Source of the DNA: Methanocorpusculum sp.
GTDB lineage: Archaea > Halobacteriota > Methanomicrobia > Methanomicrobiales > Methanocorpusculaceae
Direction of reading: 5' to 3'
Length of the DNA: 64,000 nt
Assembly: GCA_017387505.1 (NCBI GenBank)
Contig: JAFOFB010000003.1
Location: 1-64,000, forward strand
In this document: piece by piece, positions 1-8,386 of the stretch
Layout: each line of letters begins with the position of its first letter
How positions within the stretch are numbered: the stretch's first letter is position 1
Notes under the pieces: generated by a model
Databases searched by the model: none
What the model saw: the letters and a program-made list of their open reading frames with translations, nothing else
What the model was told of the DNA's origin: nothing
Position numbers and translations under genes: made by a program

Positions 1-275
1 CACACAGACGCTCCCTTCGGTCGCGCAGCTCGTCGCTCTCGCTCGCTAACACTCGCGAGCTGCATCGCCAGTCCTTCGGACTTGCTCAACGCTTAGTCAC
101 TTCGTTCCCTCGCTTGCCGCAGCCGCTTTGGAGCTGCCAAGATTTAAATAAATCTCGAACAAATTACTTCCAAATTGAAAAATAAGCGACCACAAAGCGG
201 CTGCGGCAGCAGTTCGCCGAAGGCGAAAGCGACTGGTCGCTGCGCCGTAGGCGCGTCTGCGTGGTCTGCGTTTTT
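1..275. repeat. Palindromic repeat element (MITE-like), cut by the window edge
   Basis: GC-rich arms face each other around an AT-rich core (about 140-188). The left arm ends in GCAGCCGCTTTGGAGCTGC and the right arm begins CACAAAGCGGCTGCGGCAGC; the right end carries a near-tandem GTCTGCGTGGTCTGCG. The 28 bp GCTCCCTTCGGTCGCGCAG.. segment and the 20 bp CGCAGCCGCTTTGGAGCTGC segment recur, inverted, at about 17515-17600, so this is a dispersed repeat. Reading frames across it are low-complexity and have no family resemblance, so I call no gene in 1-471. The left end lies outside the window. Confidence 0.6.
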
Positions 276-471
276 TACTAAGGGTATCCAAAGACAAGGG
301 AAAATACTCCAAACTGCAAAATGTACGGCAGTGTTTGTACTTTGAAAAAGGAGCAAAGCCGGTAAAAGCGAAAGGTTGCGCTGTTACTGCCGCGACCAAA
401 CGACCAGCGCAACAGGGAATCAAGACTATGTTCAATTGGCATAATCTTCTAGAGGAGGCTTAAGGGGTGCT

Positions 472-639
472 TCACTCTAACGAATATATTTGTGCGCTGA
501 GTATATAATTTTGCGTGTCAGAAAAGAACAAAGAAGGAGGTGTATTCTCCTTCTTCATTTTCAGAATTTTATACCATTCCCGAATTTCACGGGATACGAA
601 AACTGCGGCGAATATTGTCGCAATTATTGTTTTGAACAT
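472..639 (-). CDS. SREIREW-family microprotein, copy 1 (55 aa, unknown function)
   Basis: A 55-residue frame starting ATG at 639. It has a hydrophobic N-terminus (IIATIFAAVF), the motif VSREIREW at residues 15-22, a lysine-rich middle, and a PPSLFF segment. Two other frames in this window (1518-1673 and 51878-52027) share the motif at the same position, the basic middle and the PP(F/S)L tail, which is the main evidence that it is translated. Upstream on the minus strand lies an AT-rich TATA-like stretch near 685-695 and an inverted repeat CTGCC..GGCAG (about 650-683), the same order as in the other copies. I do not recognise a known family; a small membrane peptide is possible. Confidence 0.5.
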   Translation of the reverse strand: MFKTIIATIFAAVFVSREIREWYKILKMKKENTPPSLFFSDTQNYILSAQIYSLE

Positions 640-761
640 AGTTTTGATTCCTGCCGGGCTTTTTTGGTCGTGCCTCGGCAGATTATATTTATCCGTGCAT
701 ATATAATAACCGTCCGTCCATCAGTACGTCAGATATTCTGTTAGATATTCTCATGAGAGTT

Positions 762-1280
762 TTATCTTACAATCCCGATATAGGGAAGGTTTCTGTATTT
801 CTGGTCAACGTCAAGTCCATAACCCACAATGAAATCATCTCCGATGGTAAATCCGATGTAGTCTCCTTCGAATGGAACTGTACGGCACTCGTGTTTATCC
901 AGAAGAGAACAGACTTTAAGCGATGCCGGATTTCTTGCCTGCATCATCTCTTTTACAACAGAAAGTGTTCTTCCTGTGTCGATGACATCCTCGATGATGA
1001 TGATATTCTTATCCTTTACTGCACTATCATCGACATCGAGCTTCATGGATACCTTTCCTGTGGATTTTGTTCCAACATAGCTTGATGTCTGGATAAATTC
1101 CATAAAGACCGGGATGGTAATTCTCTTGGCAAGTTCGCATGCGAAAAACACCGCGCCTTTTAATGTGCAGAGAAGTGTTACACTTTTTCCTGCATAATCG
1201 GCGTCAATCTGTGCCGCAAGCTCTCTGATTCTTGCATCAATGACGTCTTCTGAAATTAAAACGTCGATAGTATCTGTCAT
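762..1280 (-). CDS. hpt: Hypoxanthine (guanine) phosphoribosyltransferase
   Basis: Transfers phosphoribose from PRPP to hypoxanthine or guanine in purine salvage; cytoplasmic. With the ATG at 1280 the protein is 172 aa, near the usual ~175-180 for the bacterial-type enzyme. The start region VLISEDVI, the flexible-loop region around SSYVGTKSTGKV (66-77) and the PRPP-binding motif IIIIEDVIDTGRTL (93-106) are all present, with the late LDVDQKYRNLPYIG segment. The frame stays open upstream to ATGs at 1391 and 1427, but those 37-49 extra residues have no counterpart in the family and lie in a repeat duplicated at 51.7 kb. The ATG at 1391 has an AAAAAGGA sequence just upstream, so an extended form beginning MSKLFKLF cannot be excluded. 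Confidence 0.85.
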   Translation of the reverse strand: MTDTIDVLISEDVIDARIRELAAQIDADYAGKSVTLLCTLKGAVFFACELAKRITIPVFMEFIQTSSYVGTKSTGKVSMKLDVDDSAVKDKNIIIIEDVIDTGRTLSVVKEMMQARNPASLKVCSLLDKHECRTVPFEGDYIGFTIGDDFIVGYGLDVDQKYRNLPYIGIVR

Positions 1281-1386
1281 AGATACTGATTCGACGGAAA
1301 AAGAAATATTGTTATCGGAAACTGCTATTCTTTTGATATTTCCTTTTTCGATACAGAAGGATTTACAAAACAGTTTGAATAATTTA

Positions 1387-1515
1387 GACATGCATCCTTT
1401 TTTGCGGTCACAACTCCGCGGATGCATGTCTTGATACTTTCTATGTTAAACACGCTCTACGAACATGTTATAGAGTGACTGCGGCGGCAGTTAAACTCTA
1501 AATAGTATATTGTCT
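1387..1515 (-). promoter_or_regulatory. Structured 5' leader of hpt (two hairpins)
   Basis: Downstream of an AT-rich AATATACTATTTAG box (about 1501-1514) the minus strand can fold TAGAGT-ACTGC-cgcc-GCAGT-ACTCTA (about 1472-1500) and then GACATGCATCC..GGATGCATGTC (1387-1430). Both are kept in the second copy at 51.7 kb, the first with a G-U substitution. This looks like a promoter and leader RNA for hpt. Position relative to a real transcription start is not known. Confidence 0.45.
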
Positions 1516-1517
1516 TG

Positions 1518-1673
1518 TCAAGTATAAAATGTTGTTCCAGTTGGAAAAGAATAGATGAGAAAAGGAGGATGAGATTCACCGTCCTTTTCTCTTCTTCGTA
1601 GTGCGATCCATTCCCGTATTTCACGGGAAACAGCCGAGATGGCTGTAAGTGCCATAAAAATGGTATCTAACAT
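1518..1673 (-). CDS. SREIREW-family microprotein, copy 2 (51 aa)
   Basis: Starts ATG at 1673. The N-terminus is hydrophobic (MLDTIFMALTAISAV), followed by SREIREW at residues 16-22, a strongly charged ALRRREKDGESH stretch and the tail PPFLIYSFPTGTTFYT. It aligns end to end with copy 3 at 51878-52027. Most differences between them are conservative or third-position and the one length change (2 codons near the C-terminus) is in frame, which argues for protein-level selection. The promoter region holds a perfect TATA-bearing palindrome CCAATATAGATATTGG (1701-1716) and a hairpin GGTCAG-CTGACC between TATA and ATG. Function is unknown. Confidence 0.6.
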   Translation of the reverse strand: MLDTIFMALTAISAVSREIREWIALRRREKDGESHPPFLIYSFPTGTTFYT

Positions 1674-1962
1674 AGAGTATCAGGTCAGTTTGTGGGCTGA
1701 CCAATATCTATATTGGATTCGATTATATTTGAGAGTAACACAAATCCGAAAAATCAGTAAAAAGCGTGTTGTGATAAGTGACGCCCTGCCTGCCCCCACT
1801 GCATCCATCCCGCAAGATGCGGCAGTGAAAAGCAGGCGGCTTGGGTTTTCCAAGCCCCCGGGGCTTTGGGGATAGTTAGTACAAAGTGATTTTTCTCAAA
1901 CCGAAGGCATTTTCCCTGCGGATGAAATTGGTGAGGAGTGAACCTCCAATGAGGTTCAAAGA

Positions 1963-2508
1963 TTATTTCTCAGGAACGACAAACTCGCCCTTTGCTATGA
2001 TGCCGTTGGTTCTGATATCAGAAACAGTCCATTTGACTGTAGCTCCAGATGGTATGTACTCAAGAGAGTTACTTTCTTCTACCACAACGGCTATTCTAAT
2101 TCTGTCTCCTGTTGAAACGGTTGCTTCACCGTTCTGGCTCTCTTTACCGAGAACTTTCATATGGTTTAGAGTATCTCCTTCTCTCACTATAATAATACCA
2201 AATTGAGCACCTCCAACAGGTTCGAGAGTTATCTGAATGTTTTCGAGAACCATAGAGTCTCCACCTTTGTGAACAATGTCAAAGGTATTCAGTACAGGCT
2301 TGTTTCCTGAGAATCCATCAATTATGGTTGGGTGCAGTTGTGGTTTGTCTGCTTCAAGCAGAGCCATTGGAGTAGTAGATGTGGAATCTCCAGCCATACC
2401 TGTTGCAAAAGCAGTAATTACTGCGGCAATCACAACCGTTACAACAAGCATCAGCATAACACCAATCACAGGTGATGCCGCATCCTCATTTCTTTTCTGC
2501 CTCTTCAT
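1963..2508 (-). CDS. Archaeal type IV pilin, class III-signal-type N-terminus (181 aa)
   Basis: Pilin-like surface protein of the archaeal pilin N-terminal family (DUF1628/PF07790). The N-terminus is a short charged leader, then DAASPVIGVMLMLVVTVVIA, the cleavage and assembly helix shared with the two pilins upstream. The rest is a predicted beta-rich extracellular domain. Its ATG overlaps the TGA that ends the extended frame of the preceding pilin (ATGA), so the genes are translationally coupled. Third of three tandem pilin genes. After its stop, 1840-1890 contains a GC-rich hairpin (CTTGGG..CCAAG, CCCCGGGG) that could end the transcript. Substrate or adhesion role unknown. Confidence 0.85.
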   Translation of the reverse strand: MKRQKRNEDAASPVIGVMLMLVVTVVIAAVITAFATGMAGDSTSTTPMALLEADKPQLHPTIIDGFSGNKPVLNTFDIVHKGGDSMVLENIQITLEPVGGAQFGIIIVREGDTLNHMKVLGKESQNGEATVSTGDRIRIAVVVEESNSLEYIPSGATVKWTVSDIRTNGIIAKGEFVVPEK

Positions 2509-3401
2509 TGTACAATCACCGTCTTGTCGTAAATTGCCTTTCCACTTGGGGTGTGTACAATCATCACATCAACAGCAGTTCCGGGCTGTAAATGTTTCAT
2601 GATTCCAGACTTCTTGGTTGAACCATCTGCACATACACAGTCTATAGTACACTCTGATGCTTTATGAACTCCAGTCCATCCATTTACTGCACAATATGCA
2701 CAGTCTCCATCATTTAAGGTATATCCTCCATCAATTGCGTCTGCAATGTAACACTGCGTACCCCATTTTTTGCAGTATTCGCAGTTTGGATTCTCTCCGT
2801 AACCATGAGATTAATAATATATTTCTGGGTTTGGTGCTACTTCTATCTTGGAATTATAGTTATCAAAAACTACATTCATGAATTCACTCTCTGTGTTAGT
2901 TGCACCATCGAGGAAGTCTGAAGTTGCAGTGAGTTTCATACCCGGGGTTAAGATGACATCACCAAAGTAGTGGTCAAGACCTGTTGAACCATATTCAGGA
3001 TTTTCTTTCTGAACCGGCATTGTGGATTTCACATACAATGGCTGTTTACGTGTATTAAGACCATTCTTGTACTCTTCTTTTTCTTTGAAGCCTTTTGCAG
3101 AGAATGTACTGTAGTGTGAACATCCGTCATGTGTCCACGAGAATCTGAGTTCAATATCATCAGTATCAACAGGTTCTCCAGAAAGATGGGTGATAAATAA
3201 CTCAGGACCTTTCAGACCTATAAGGGATGCTGTACTTGATAATATTTCCACATCCAACGTGGCAACAGGCGCGGCTTCTGTTTCTCCAACAACTCCTGTT
3301 GCAAAGATAGTAACAGCCGCGGCAATCACGACCGTTACTACAAGCATCAGCATGACGCCAATCACAGGTGAGATAGCGTCATCAGATTTTTTCGTAATCA
3401 T
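2505..3401 (-). pseudogene. Type IV pilin gene interrupted by an in-frame TAA at codon 197
   Basis: The first 196 codons (3401-2814) encode a complete pilin start: charged leader, DAISPVIGVMLMLVVTVVIA helix, then a beta-type domain ending APNPEIYY. A TAA at 2811-2813 follows. The same frame then runs on for 101 codons to a TGA at 2505-2507 that overlaps the next pilin's ATG. The continuation has eight cysteines (CEYC, CAYC, CVC among them) and ends in a segment (PGTAVDVMIV..KTVIVQ) that matches the C-terminal pattern of the first pilin (PGEILKVTLG..KEVIVKA). So the original product was ~298 aa. It may be a broken gene, a shortened working pilin, a sequencing error, or stop readthrough. The stop is UAA, not the pyrrolysine codon UAG. 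Confidence 0.75.
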
Positions 3402-3422
3402 TTCAGATACTTCCTGGCTTTC

Positions 3423-3854
3423 TTATGCCTTGACGATTACTTCTTTGTTGAAGACAGTGTGCTTGTCGTTAGAGGTAACAACAATCTGAACGGTGTCACT
3501 TAATTTCTTCTCACCAAGAGTTACTTTCAGAATTTCTCCAGGGGTGAAATATGAATCCTGTCCGGTTTTATCAATAGTACCTTTGACAATAAACTCTCCA
3601 TCTTCTTTGTAAATGTTTACTGAAAGTTTGTCAATTTCAAGTCTGTCACCAGAGAGAGACTGAATCATTACTTTATCTTCGTATGCATCAGCACTCAGAA
3701 CAACAGACGGTGTTGGTTCAGTATCCGTTGCGATTCCGCCTGCAAAAGCCGCAACAACAGCGGCGATAACGATAGTTACAACGAGCATCAGCATAACACC
3801 GATAACCGGTGAAACTGCATCTTCCTTCTTCTTTAAAATAACATCAGCTTTCAT
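3423..3854 (-). CDS. Archaeal type IV pilin (143 aa)
   Basis: First gene of the pilin cluster. After a 12-residue charged leader comes DAVSPVIGVMLMLVVTIVIA, the conserved archaeal prepilin N-terminus, then a compact ~110-residue extracellular domain. A Shine-Dalgarno-like AGGAGA lies about 8 nt before the ATG. The following pilin begins 21 bp downstream. Mature protein is expected to be cleaved by an archaeal prepilin peptidase and assembled by a PilB/TadC-type machine, neither of which is in this window. Upstream, 3855-4120 has no gene and holds an AT-rich promoter region only. Confidence 0.85.
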   Translation of the reverse strand: MKADVILKKKEDAVSPVIGVMLMLVVTIVIAAVVAAFAGGIATDTEPTPSVVLSADAYEDKVMIQSLSGDRLEIDKLSVNIYKEDGEFIVKGTIDKTGQDSYFTPGEILKVTLGEKKLSDTVQIVVTSNDKHTVFNKEVIVKA

Positions 3855-4120
3855 AGAATTTTCTCCTAAATGTTACAAACCAAAGTTGAGGGGCTTTTTT
3901 TTCCTCAGCTCTGCGGCAACAAAGAAAGCGGGAGTACGGACTTCCAAATTGCTGATAAATCTATCTAAAAAAAACGCCTTAAATCTATCTATTTTTAGTA
4001 AAAAATGAGGTATTAAAACAACTTAAATTGATTTATTCTGCGGATTAATTCCAATCTCGAAGATGGTTTATTGGATTGGTGAATGCGAGTGTGTCCGCGC
4101 ATGGAATAATTTTAGACCGT

Positions 4121-4977
4121 CCGCTAATCTACGCTAATCTCAGCCAATCGCATTCCGTTCCCTCGCTCACTTCGACGTGACTAATCGTCACGTCTCGTGT
4201 TGCTTAATCGCAAACGCTCGGCGGAATGCTGGACTCGCGCTTCGGCGCTCGCCGCGTGGTTCGAAGAAAGACAAGGTATGAGCAGGTATGAAATACATGC
4301 ATCGCCGGAAAATCTATTATTGTTTATGCTGATTTTACTGTATGGACGATTCTGTAAATATCATCGATGACTTGTACTACAAGGATGAAGTATACAATAT
4401 CATAAAGTGTGCCTTCAATGTCTACAACACACTTGGTTTCGGATTTCTTGAAGCTGTATATCAGGAAGCTTTGGAAATTGAATTTCGAAAGAATGGTATT
4501 GAATATGAGTCACAAAAGCCTCTCAGCATTTACTATCAGGGTGAAGAACTTTCAAAGAAATATTTTGCAGACATTGTTGTAGGTGACAATATCATAATTG
4601 AATTGAAGGCAATAAGTTCACTAACTCAGGCTGACTCTTCACAACTCATTAACTATATGAAAGCGACAGGAATCAAACTTGGTCTGCTCATAAATTTTGG
4701 TAATCGTAGAAAACTTGAATGGGAAAGAAGAGTATTTACTAATTCAACATACCAGAAAAAAGGAAACATACCTGAGTGAATCAATTATCTTGGCGAGCGC
4801 CAGTACTTCGTACTTGCTTATGCCTTGTGTTTCTTCGAACCACGCGGCGAGCGCCGAAGCGCGAGTCCAGCATCTCGCCGAGCGTTTGCGATAGCAACAC
4901 GAGACGCGACGATAAGTCGCGTCGAAGTGAGCGAGGAAATCGAGATGCGATTGGCTAAGATTAGCGTGGATTAGCGG
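4121..4977. mobile_element. GxxExxY cassette with ~160-bp terminal inverted repeats
   Basis: The left arm (4121 to about 4285) and right arm (about 4815-4977) are imperfect inverted repeats. Outer ends are a near-tandem CCGCTAATCTACGCTAATCT on the left and its reverse complement (ATTAGCGTGGATTAGCGG) on the right; inner ends both contain TTTCTTCGAACCACGCGGCGAGCGC. The only gene inside is the GxxExxY protein. The element sits between the pilin cluster and the end of the TPR gene. A related element with the gene deleted is at 51217-51592. No transposase is encoded, so any mobility would be in trans or by another route; mobility itself is inferred. Confidence 0.65.
4342..4779 (+). CDS. GxxExxY protein (PD-(D/E)XK nuclease-like, 145 aa)
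   Basis: Full-length member of the GxxExxY family (PF13366). The naming motif is GFGFLEAVYQEAL (residues 34-46), and FADIVVGDNIIIELKAI (about 75-91) gives the D-(x)n-E-x-K pattern of the PD-(D/E)XK nuclease fold, so the catalytic residues look intact. The C-terminal LGLLINFG is also typical. Family function is not established; a nucleic-acid-cutting role is inferred from fold only. The gene is alone between long inverted repeats and oriented away from the pilins, as expected for a self-contained cassette. Confidence 0.9.
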   Translation: MDDSVNIIDDLYYKDEVYNIIKCAFNVYNTLGFGFLEAVYQEALEIEFRKNGIEYESQKPLSIYYQGEELSKKYFADIVVGDNIIIELKAISSLTQADSSQLINYMKATGIKLGLLINFGNRRKLEWERRVFTNSTYQKKGNIPE

Positions 4978-5009
4978 ATTATAAAAAAGAAGAAATTAGA
5001 AACCCCCGC

Positions 5010-7151
5010 TCAAACACGGAAAGCAAGAACGTCTGCTGTACTTTCGGCACTCCATGCAGAAACCGCATCCTTTCCGGATGCTTCTGCGTAAAGCACTGCT
5101 GCGTATGCAGTGTTCTCCGCTCCCGGAAGACAGAAGAGCTTGTCTGCCGCAAGAGACTTCGGCTCAGCACACACAATCTCTAATGCCTCTTTCATGTGGC
5201 GGTAGGAATCGTCTGCCGGATTTAAGACGCATGCCTCCTTTGCGGCATCGAGTGCTGCATCAAACTCGCCCATTCGAATCGATGCTTTGGCAATTCCTGC
5301 CCATGCTGCCGGGAAACGCTCGTTCTGCTTTAATGCAAGGCGGTAGGTCTCGACAGCCTGCTTGTACTCTCCTTCTTCAGCCTCCATCCAGGCAAGCTCG
5401 ATTAAGATGCGGGAGCGAATCTCGCTTCCAGGATTTGCACGAAGAGCCGCTCTAAGCATAGAGCGTGCGGCAGAAATCATACCAAGGTCAAGATACACCG
5501 AGCCGAGAGCAAGCGACACGCGGGCGCGTTCGTCATCTCTGGTTGAACGTGCTGATAAAATCTGCTCTGCGGCTTTTCTGCGGTTTTCTTCTGAAAGGAA
5601 CAGAAATGCCGGATAGATTACAGCCGCCGCCGACTCAATTCCTCTGGACAGGCTTGCGGTTACAGCTTTGTTTACGGCATTTACGGCCATTGCAAACTCA
5701 TCTGCATCCTGAGCGTGGATAACTGCTTCGAGTGCCGTAACACCTCTTGCATATCCTGCCGCCTCTGCTGTAAGGCCTGCGGCAACGGAGGCTGAGAAGA
5801 GCTTTGGAAGAATTCTGCTCTCAAGTTCCGGAGCTGCTTTTGCCGCACGGTTGTACCAGAATAAAGCACAGACCGGATCGAATCCGAAGTATGCAAAGTC
5901 TCCTTTCTCGACTGCGAGTGCCGCTTCAACTGCGGAATCTGCGGCAGAGAGTTTTTCGGTATCCGGATTTCCTGAGTAATCGAGATACATGTTCATCTCG
6001 GAAAGGCGGTTTACAGCGGCAGAGAAAATCTCTTCGGGACAGTCTTCTGTTCCAACGATGTCCTCTATCCAGCGGTACTCGTTTGCATAGTTTCTGCGTT
6101 TGCGCATTTCCGCAGAGAATGAGAGATACAGCATACAGCGTTTGTCTGTTGGAAGCTCATCTGCAAGTCTTGTGATTCTTGCATAGTACTCCTGCATGTC
6201 CTCTCCTAAATCCTCTCCTGCGATGCAGAGGTTCTTGAGGCCGTCGGCTACTTCGTATTTGTCGTTCTTATTGCTTTGCAGGAATGCGTTTTTGTAGCAC
6301 TCAAAGGCGTTGTCGAAATCTTTGAACTCGGTTAAGATTTCGCCCATCATCTCGAATGCCGGCTTTTCTGCCTCACTTCCGGCATATGCCAAGGTGATGT
6401 TTGCATAAAGGTCGAGTGCGGCGTCATAGTTTCCTGAGGCATACAGCCAGTCTGCGGCTGATACTGCCGGTTTCGGGTCTGCGATGTCTAAGAGCGGGCG
6501 GGTTATTTTCTCCCACTCCTCAGGAGTTACTCTTGGCATGTTGAGCCAGACAATCATTTCGTCTTCGCAGAGTGTTGAGAACCATGCGCCTGCAACGCAG
6601 ACAACAGCGTCGTAGATGACGTCTGCTGCAAGGTTTGGAACTCCTGCTAAGTGGGCTGCTGCTAAGTCAATCGGGAATGCGTGCCAGAACGGGCGTCTTC
6701 CCGAGCCGAAGTACATATCCGAGTTTTTGATTTTGTCAATTACGGCAGCCCGGCTTTTGATTCTCCAAAGAGATTCCGGTGTTTCTGTTTCTGATTCAGC
6801 GAAGAGTTCGGCGGTTTTGTTTGTACCTGAGATATGTGAGCGAAGGAGGCAGGCAAGTACTTCTTTTCTTTTTCCGTCGGCTGCCGCATAGGATGCTGTA
6901 AGCCATTCTTTGAGTGTGGTTTTTGCATCCGCTGTTTCACAGTCCGAGAGGAGCGAGAGAAGTAATCCTCTGTCCTCTTCGTGGCTTAAGATGGATGATA
7001 CAACGCGTGCGTGAAATCCTCCGTCCACACTCATACGGTAAAGGAACATATTCTGTAAGACGAGGTGGTCGTAGGATTCTTCGATGTTGTCGAAGACGGT
7101 TAGGTAATCTGAGAGATACTGCTGTGTGAGATGCCCTTCGCTGACATTCAT
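5010..7151 (-). CDS. Large TPR-repeat protein (713 aa)
   Basis: Helical repeat protein. TPR-like units are clearest in two blocks: residues about 250-310 (GNYDAALDLYANITLAY, EFKDFDNAFECYKNAF) and about 550-670 (LGSVYLDLGMISAARSMLRAALRANPGS, EGEYKQAVETYRLALKQNERFPAAWAGIAKASIRMGEFDAAL). No catalytic domain, signal peptide or membrane segment is seen. Probably a cytoplasmic scaffold for protein-protein contacts; partner unknown. It stands alone: the start is divergent from nothing, a 104-bp gap separates it from the aminotransferase upstream, and its 3' end lies 33 bp from the edge of the GxxExxY element. Confidence 0.8.
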   Translation of the reverse strand: MNVSEGHLTQQYLSDYLTVFDNIEESYDHLVLQNMFLYRMSVDGGFHARVVSSILSHEEDRGLLLSLLSDCETADAKTTLKEWLTASYAAADGKRKEVLACLLRSHISGTNKTAELFAESETETPESLWRIKSRAAVIDKIKNSDMYFGSGRRPFWHAFPIDLAAAHLAGVPNLAADVIYDAVVCVAGAWFSTLCEDEMIVWLNMPRVTPEEWEKITRPLLDIADPKPAVSAADWLYASGNYDAALDLYANITLAYAGSEAEKPAFEMMGEILTEFKDFDNAFECYKNAFLQSNKNDKYEVADGLKNLCIAGEDLGEDMQEYYARITRLADELPTDKRCMLYLSFSAEMRKRRNYANEYRWIEDIVGTEDCPEEIFSAAVNRLSEMNMYLDYSGNPDTEKLSAADSAVEAALAVEKGDFAYFGFDPVCALFWYNRAAKAAPELESRILPKLFSASVAAGLTAEAAGYARGVTALEAVIHAQDADEFAMAVNAVNKAVTASLSRGIESAAAVIYPAFLFLSEENRRKAAEQILSARSTRDDERARVSLALGSVYLDLGMISAARSMLRAALRANPGSEIRSRILIELAWMEAEEGEYKQAVETYRLALKQNERFPAAWAGIAKASIRMGEFDAALDAAKEACVLNPADDSYRHMKEALEIVCAEPKSLAADKLFCLPGAENTAYAAVLYAEASGKDAVSAWSAESTADVLAFRV

Positions 7152-7255
7152 GATATGTTAATCTATTGCGGTCTGTATATGTAATGGTTCTCTTTTTGTT
7201 CGAGGTGGGATACGCTCACTTAGAGATTACAGAAAACAAAATAAAAAAAGAATAT

Positions 7256-8386
7256 TTACAGAACCTTCTCGATTCTGTCAAGAGCTTCTTCGAGTCTCTC
7301 CATGGATGCTGCATAGGACATGCGAATCCATCCGGGAGAACCGAATGCAAAGCCCGGAGTGCATGCAACGTGTGCTTCTTCGAGCCACTTGTTTGCAATT
7401 GCGTTATCGTCTCCGTCAACTTTGACGAATGCGTAGAATGCACCTTCTGCCGGAGCGGTTGAAAGTCCCATTCCTGCAAGTCTTCCGATTACATACTTTC
7501 TGCGCTTCTCAAACTCCTTTCTCATATCCTCAACGCAGGTCTGGTCTCCTGTAAGGGCTGCAACTCCTCCCCACTGTGAGAAGGTTGTGACATTTCCAAC
7601 AGAGTGCTGCATTACTTTGTCCATGTACGGGATAACAGACGTTGGAGCTGCTAAGTATCCAAGACGCCATCCGGTCATTGCGAATGCTTTGGAAAATCCG
7701 TTGATGGTAATTGTTCTCTCAGCCATATCCGGCAGTGAGCCGATTGAGACGTGCTCTTTTCCATAGACGAGCTTTTCGTAGATTTCGTCTGACATACAGT
7801 AGAGGTCGTGATCGACACATGCATCTGCGATTAAACGAAGGGATGAGCGTGCGAGAACAGAGCCTGTCGGGTTGGACTGGGAGTTGACGATAATCATCTT
7901 GGTTTTGTCGGTGATTGCTTCAAAGAGGCTTTCGTCAACCTGGAAGTTCTCGTTTAAGTGGTGGTGAACCGGCTTTCCGCGTGCAATCTTTACTGCCGGA
8001 TCGTATGATACCCATGCCGGGTCAAGAATGATTACTTCATCTCCCGGATTTAAGCAGGCGGTCATTGTGATGCGGATTGCATCCTTTGCTCCGCTTGTGA
8101 CTAAAATCTGCTTTGCATCATATGCGAGGTTGTTTTCGCGTCTGAGTTTTTCGGCAATTGCGTTTGTAAGCTCCGGAATGCCTCTGGATGGTGCGTAGTG
8201 GGTTTCTCCGCGGTTTAATGCGTCGATTGCGGCTTGAGTGATATGCGCAGGTGTTGCAAAATCAGGTTCGCCTACAGCTAAACTGATGACGTCGATTCCT
8301 GCGGCAGACATCTCTTTGGATTTGTTATTCATTGCCATCGTTGCAGACGGCGGGACTGATGCTATGTTTTCGGAAAGCGGCAACAT
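7256..8386 (-). CDS. Class I/II pyridoxal-phosphate aminotransferase, aspartate type
   Basis: PLP-dependent amino-group transfer, most likely aspartate/2-oxoglutarate or a broad amino-acid range. I take the ATG at 8386 (376 aa) because the family begins MxxLSxxxxxVPPSATMAM; the longer frame to 8476 adds residues without family match. SLAVGEPDFATPAHI, the NSQSNPTGSV motif, DEIYEKLVYG and the PLP-lysine segment TINGFSKAFAMTGWRLGYL are all present. A TATA-like TTATATTTTA on the minus strand (about 8405-8416) ends about 20-25 nt before the ATG and no Shine-Dalgarno is visible, which suggests a leaderless mRNA. Confidence 0.88.
   Translation of the reverse strand: MLPLSENIASVPPSATMAMNNKSKEMSAAGIDVISLAVGEPDFATPAHITQAAIDALNRGETHYAPSRGIPELTNAIAEKLRRENNLAYDAKQILVTSGAKDAIRITMTACLNPGDEVIILDPAWVSYDPAVKIARGKPVHHHLNENFQVDESLFEAITDKTKMIIVNSQSNPTGSVLARSSLRLIADACVDHDLYCMSDEIYEKLVYGKEHVSIGSLPDMAERTITINGFSKAFAMTGWRLGYLAAPTSVIPYMDKVMQHSVGNVTTFSQWGGVAALTGDQTCVEDMRKEFEKRRKYVIGRLAGMGLSTAPAEGAFYAFVKVDGDDNAIANKWLEEAHVACTPGFAFGSPGWIRMSYAASMERLEEALDRIEKVL

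Larger units (their letters stand above)
1367..1719. repeat. 353-bp direct repeat, copy A (hpt leader plus microprotein)
   Basis: Matches 51729-52076 in the same orientation over most of its length, from AAAACAGTTTGAATAATTTA to CCAATATCTATATTGGATT. Shared parts on the minus strand are a TATA-containing palindrome CCAATATAGATATTGG, a GGTCAG..CTGACC hairpin, the microprotein gene, a TAGAGT..ACTGC-cgcc-GCAGT..ACTCTA hairpin, and an 11-bp inverted repeat GACATGCATCC/GGATGCATGTC (1387-1397 and 1420-1430). The two copies differ at many positions and by small indels, so the duplication is not recent. Confidence 0.75.

Noticed and set aside
97-435. 112-codon minus-strand frame at the window start
   Set aside because: Made of repeat arms and low-complexity Ala/Arg runs; no ribosome site or promoter.
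2811-2813. Special decoding (pyrrolysine) at the pilin stop
   Set aside because: Pyrrolysine uses UAG; this stop is UAA and no PylT/PylS is in the window.
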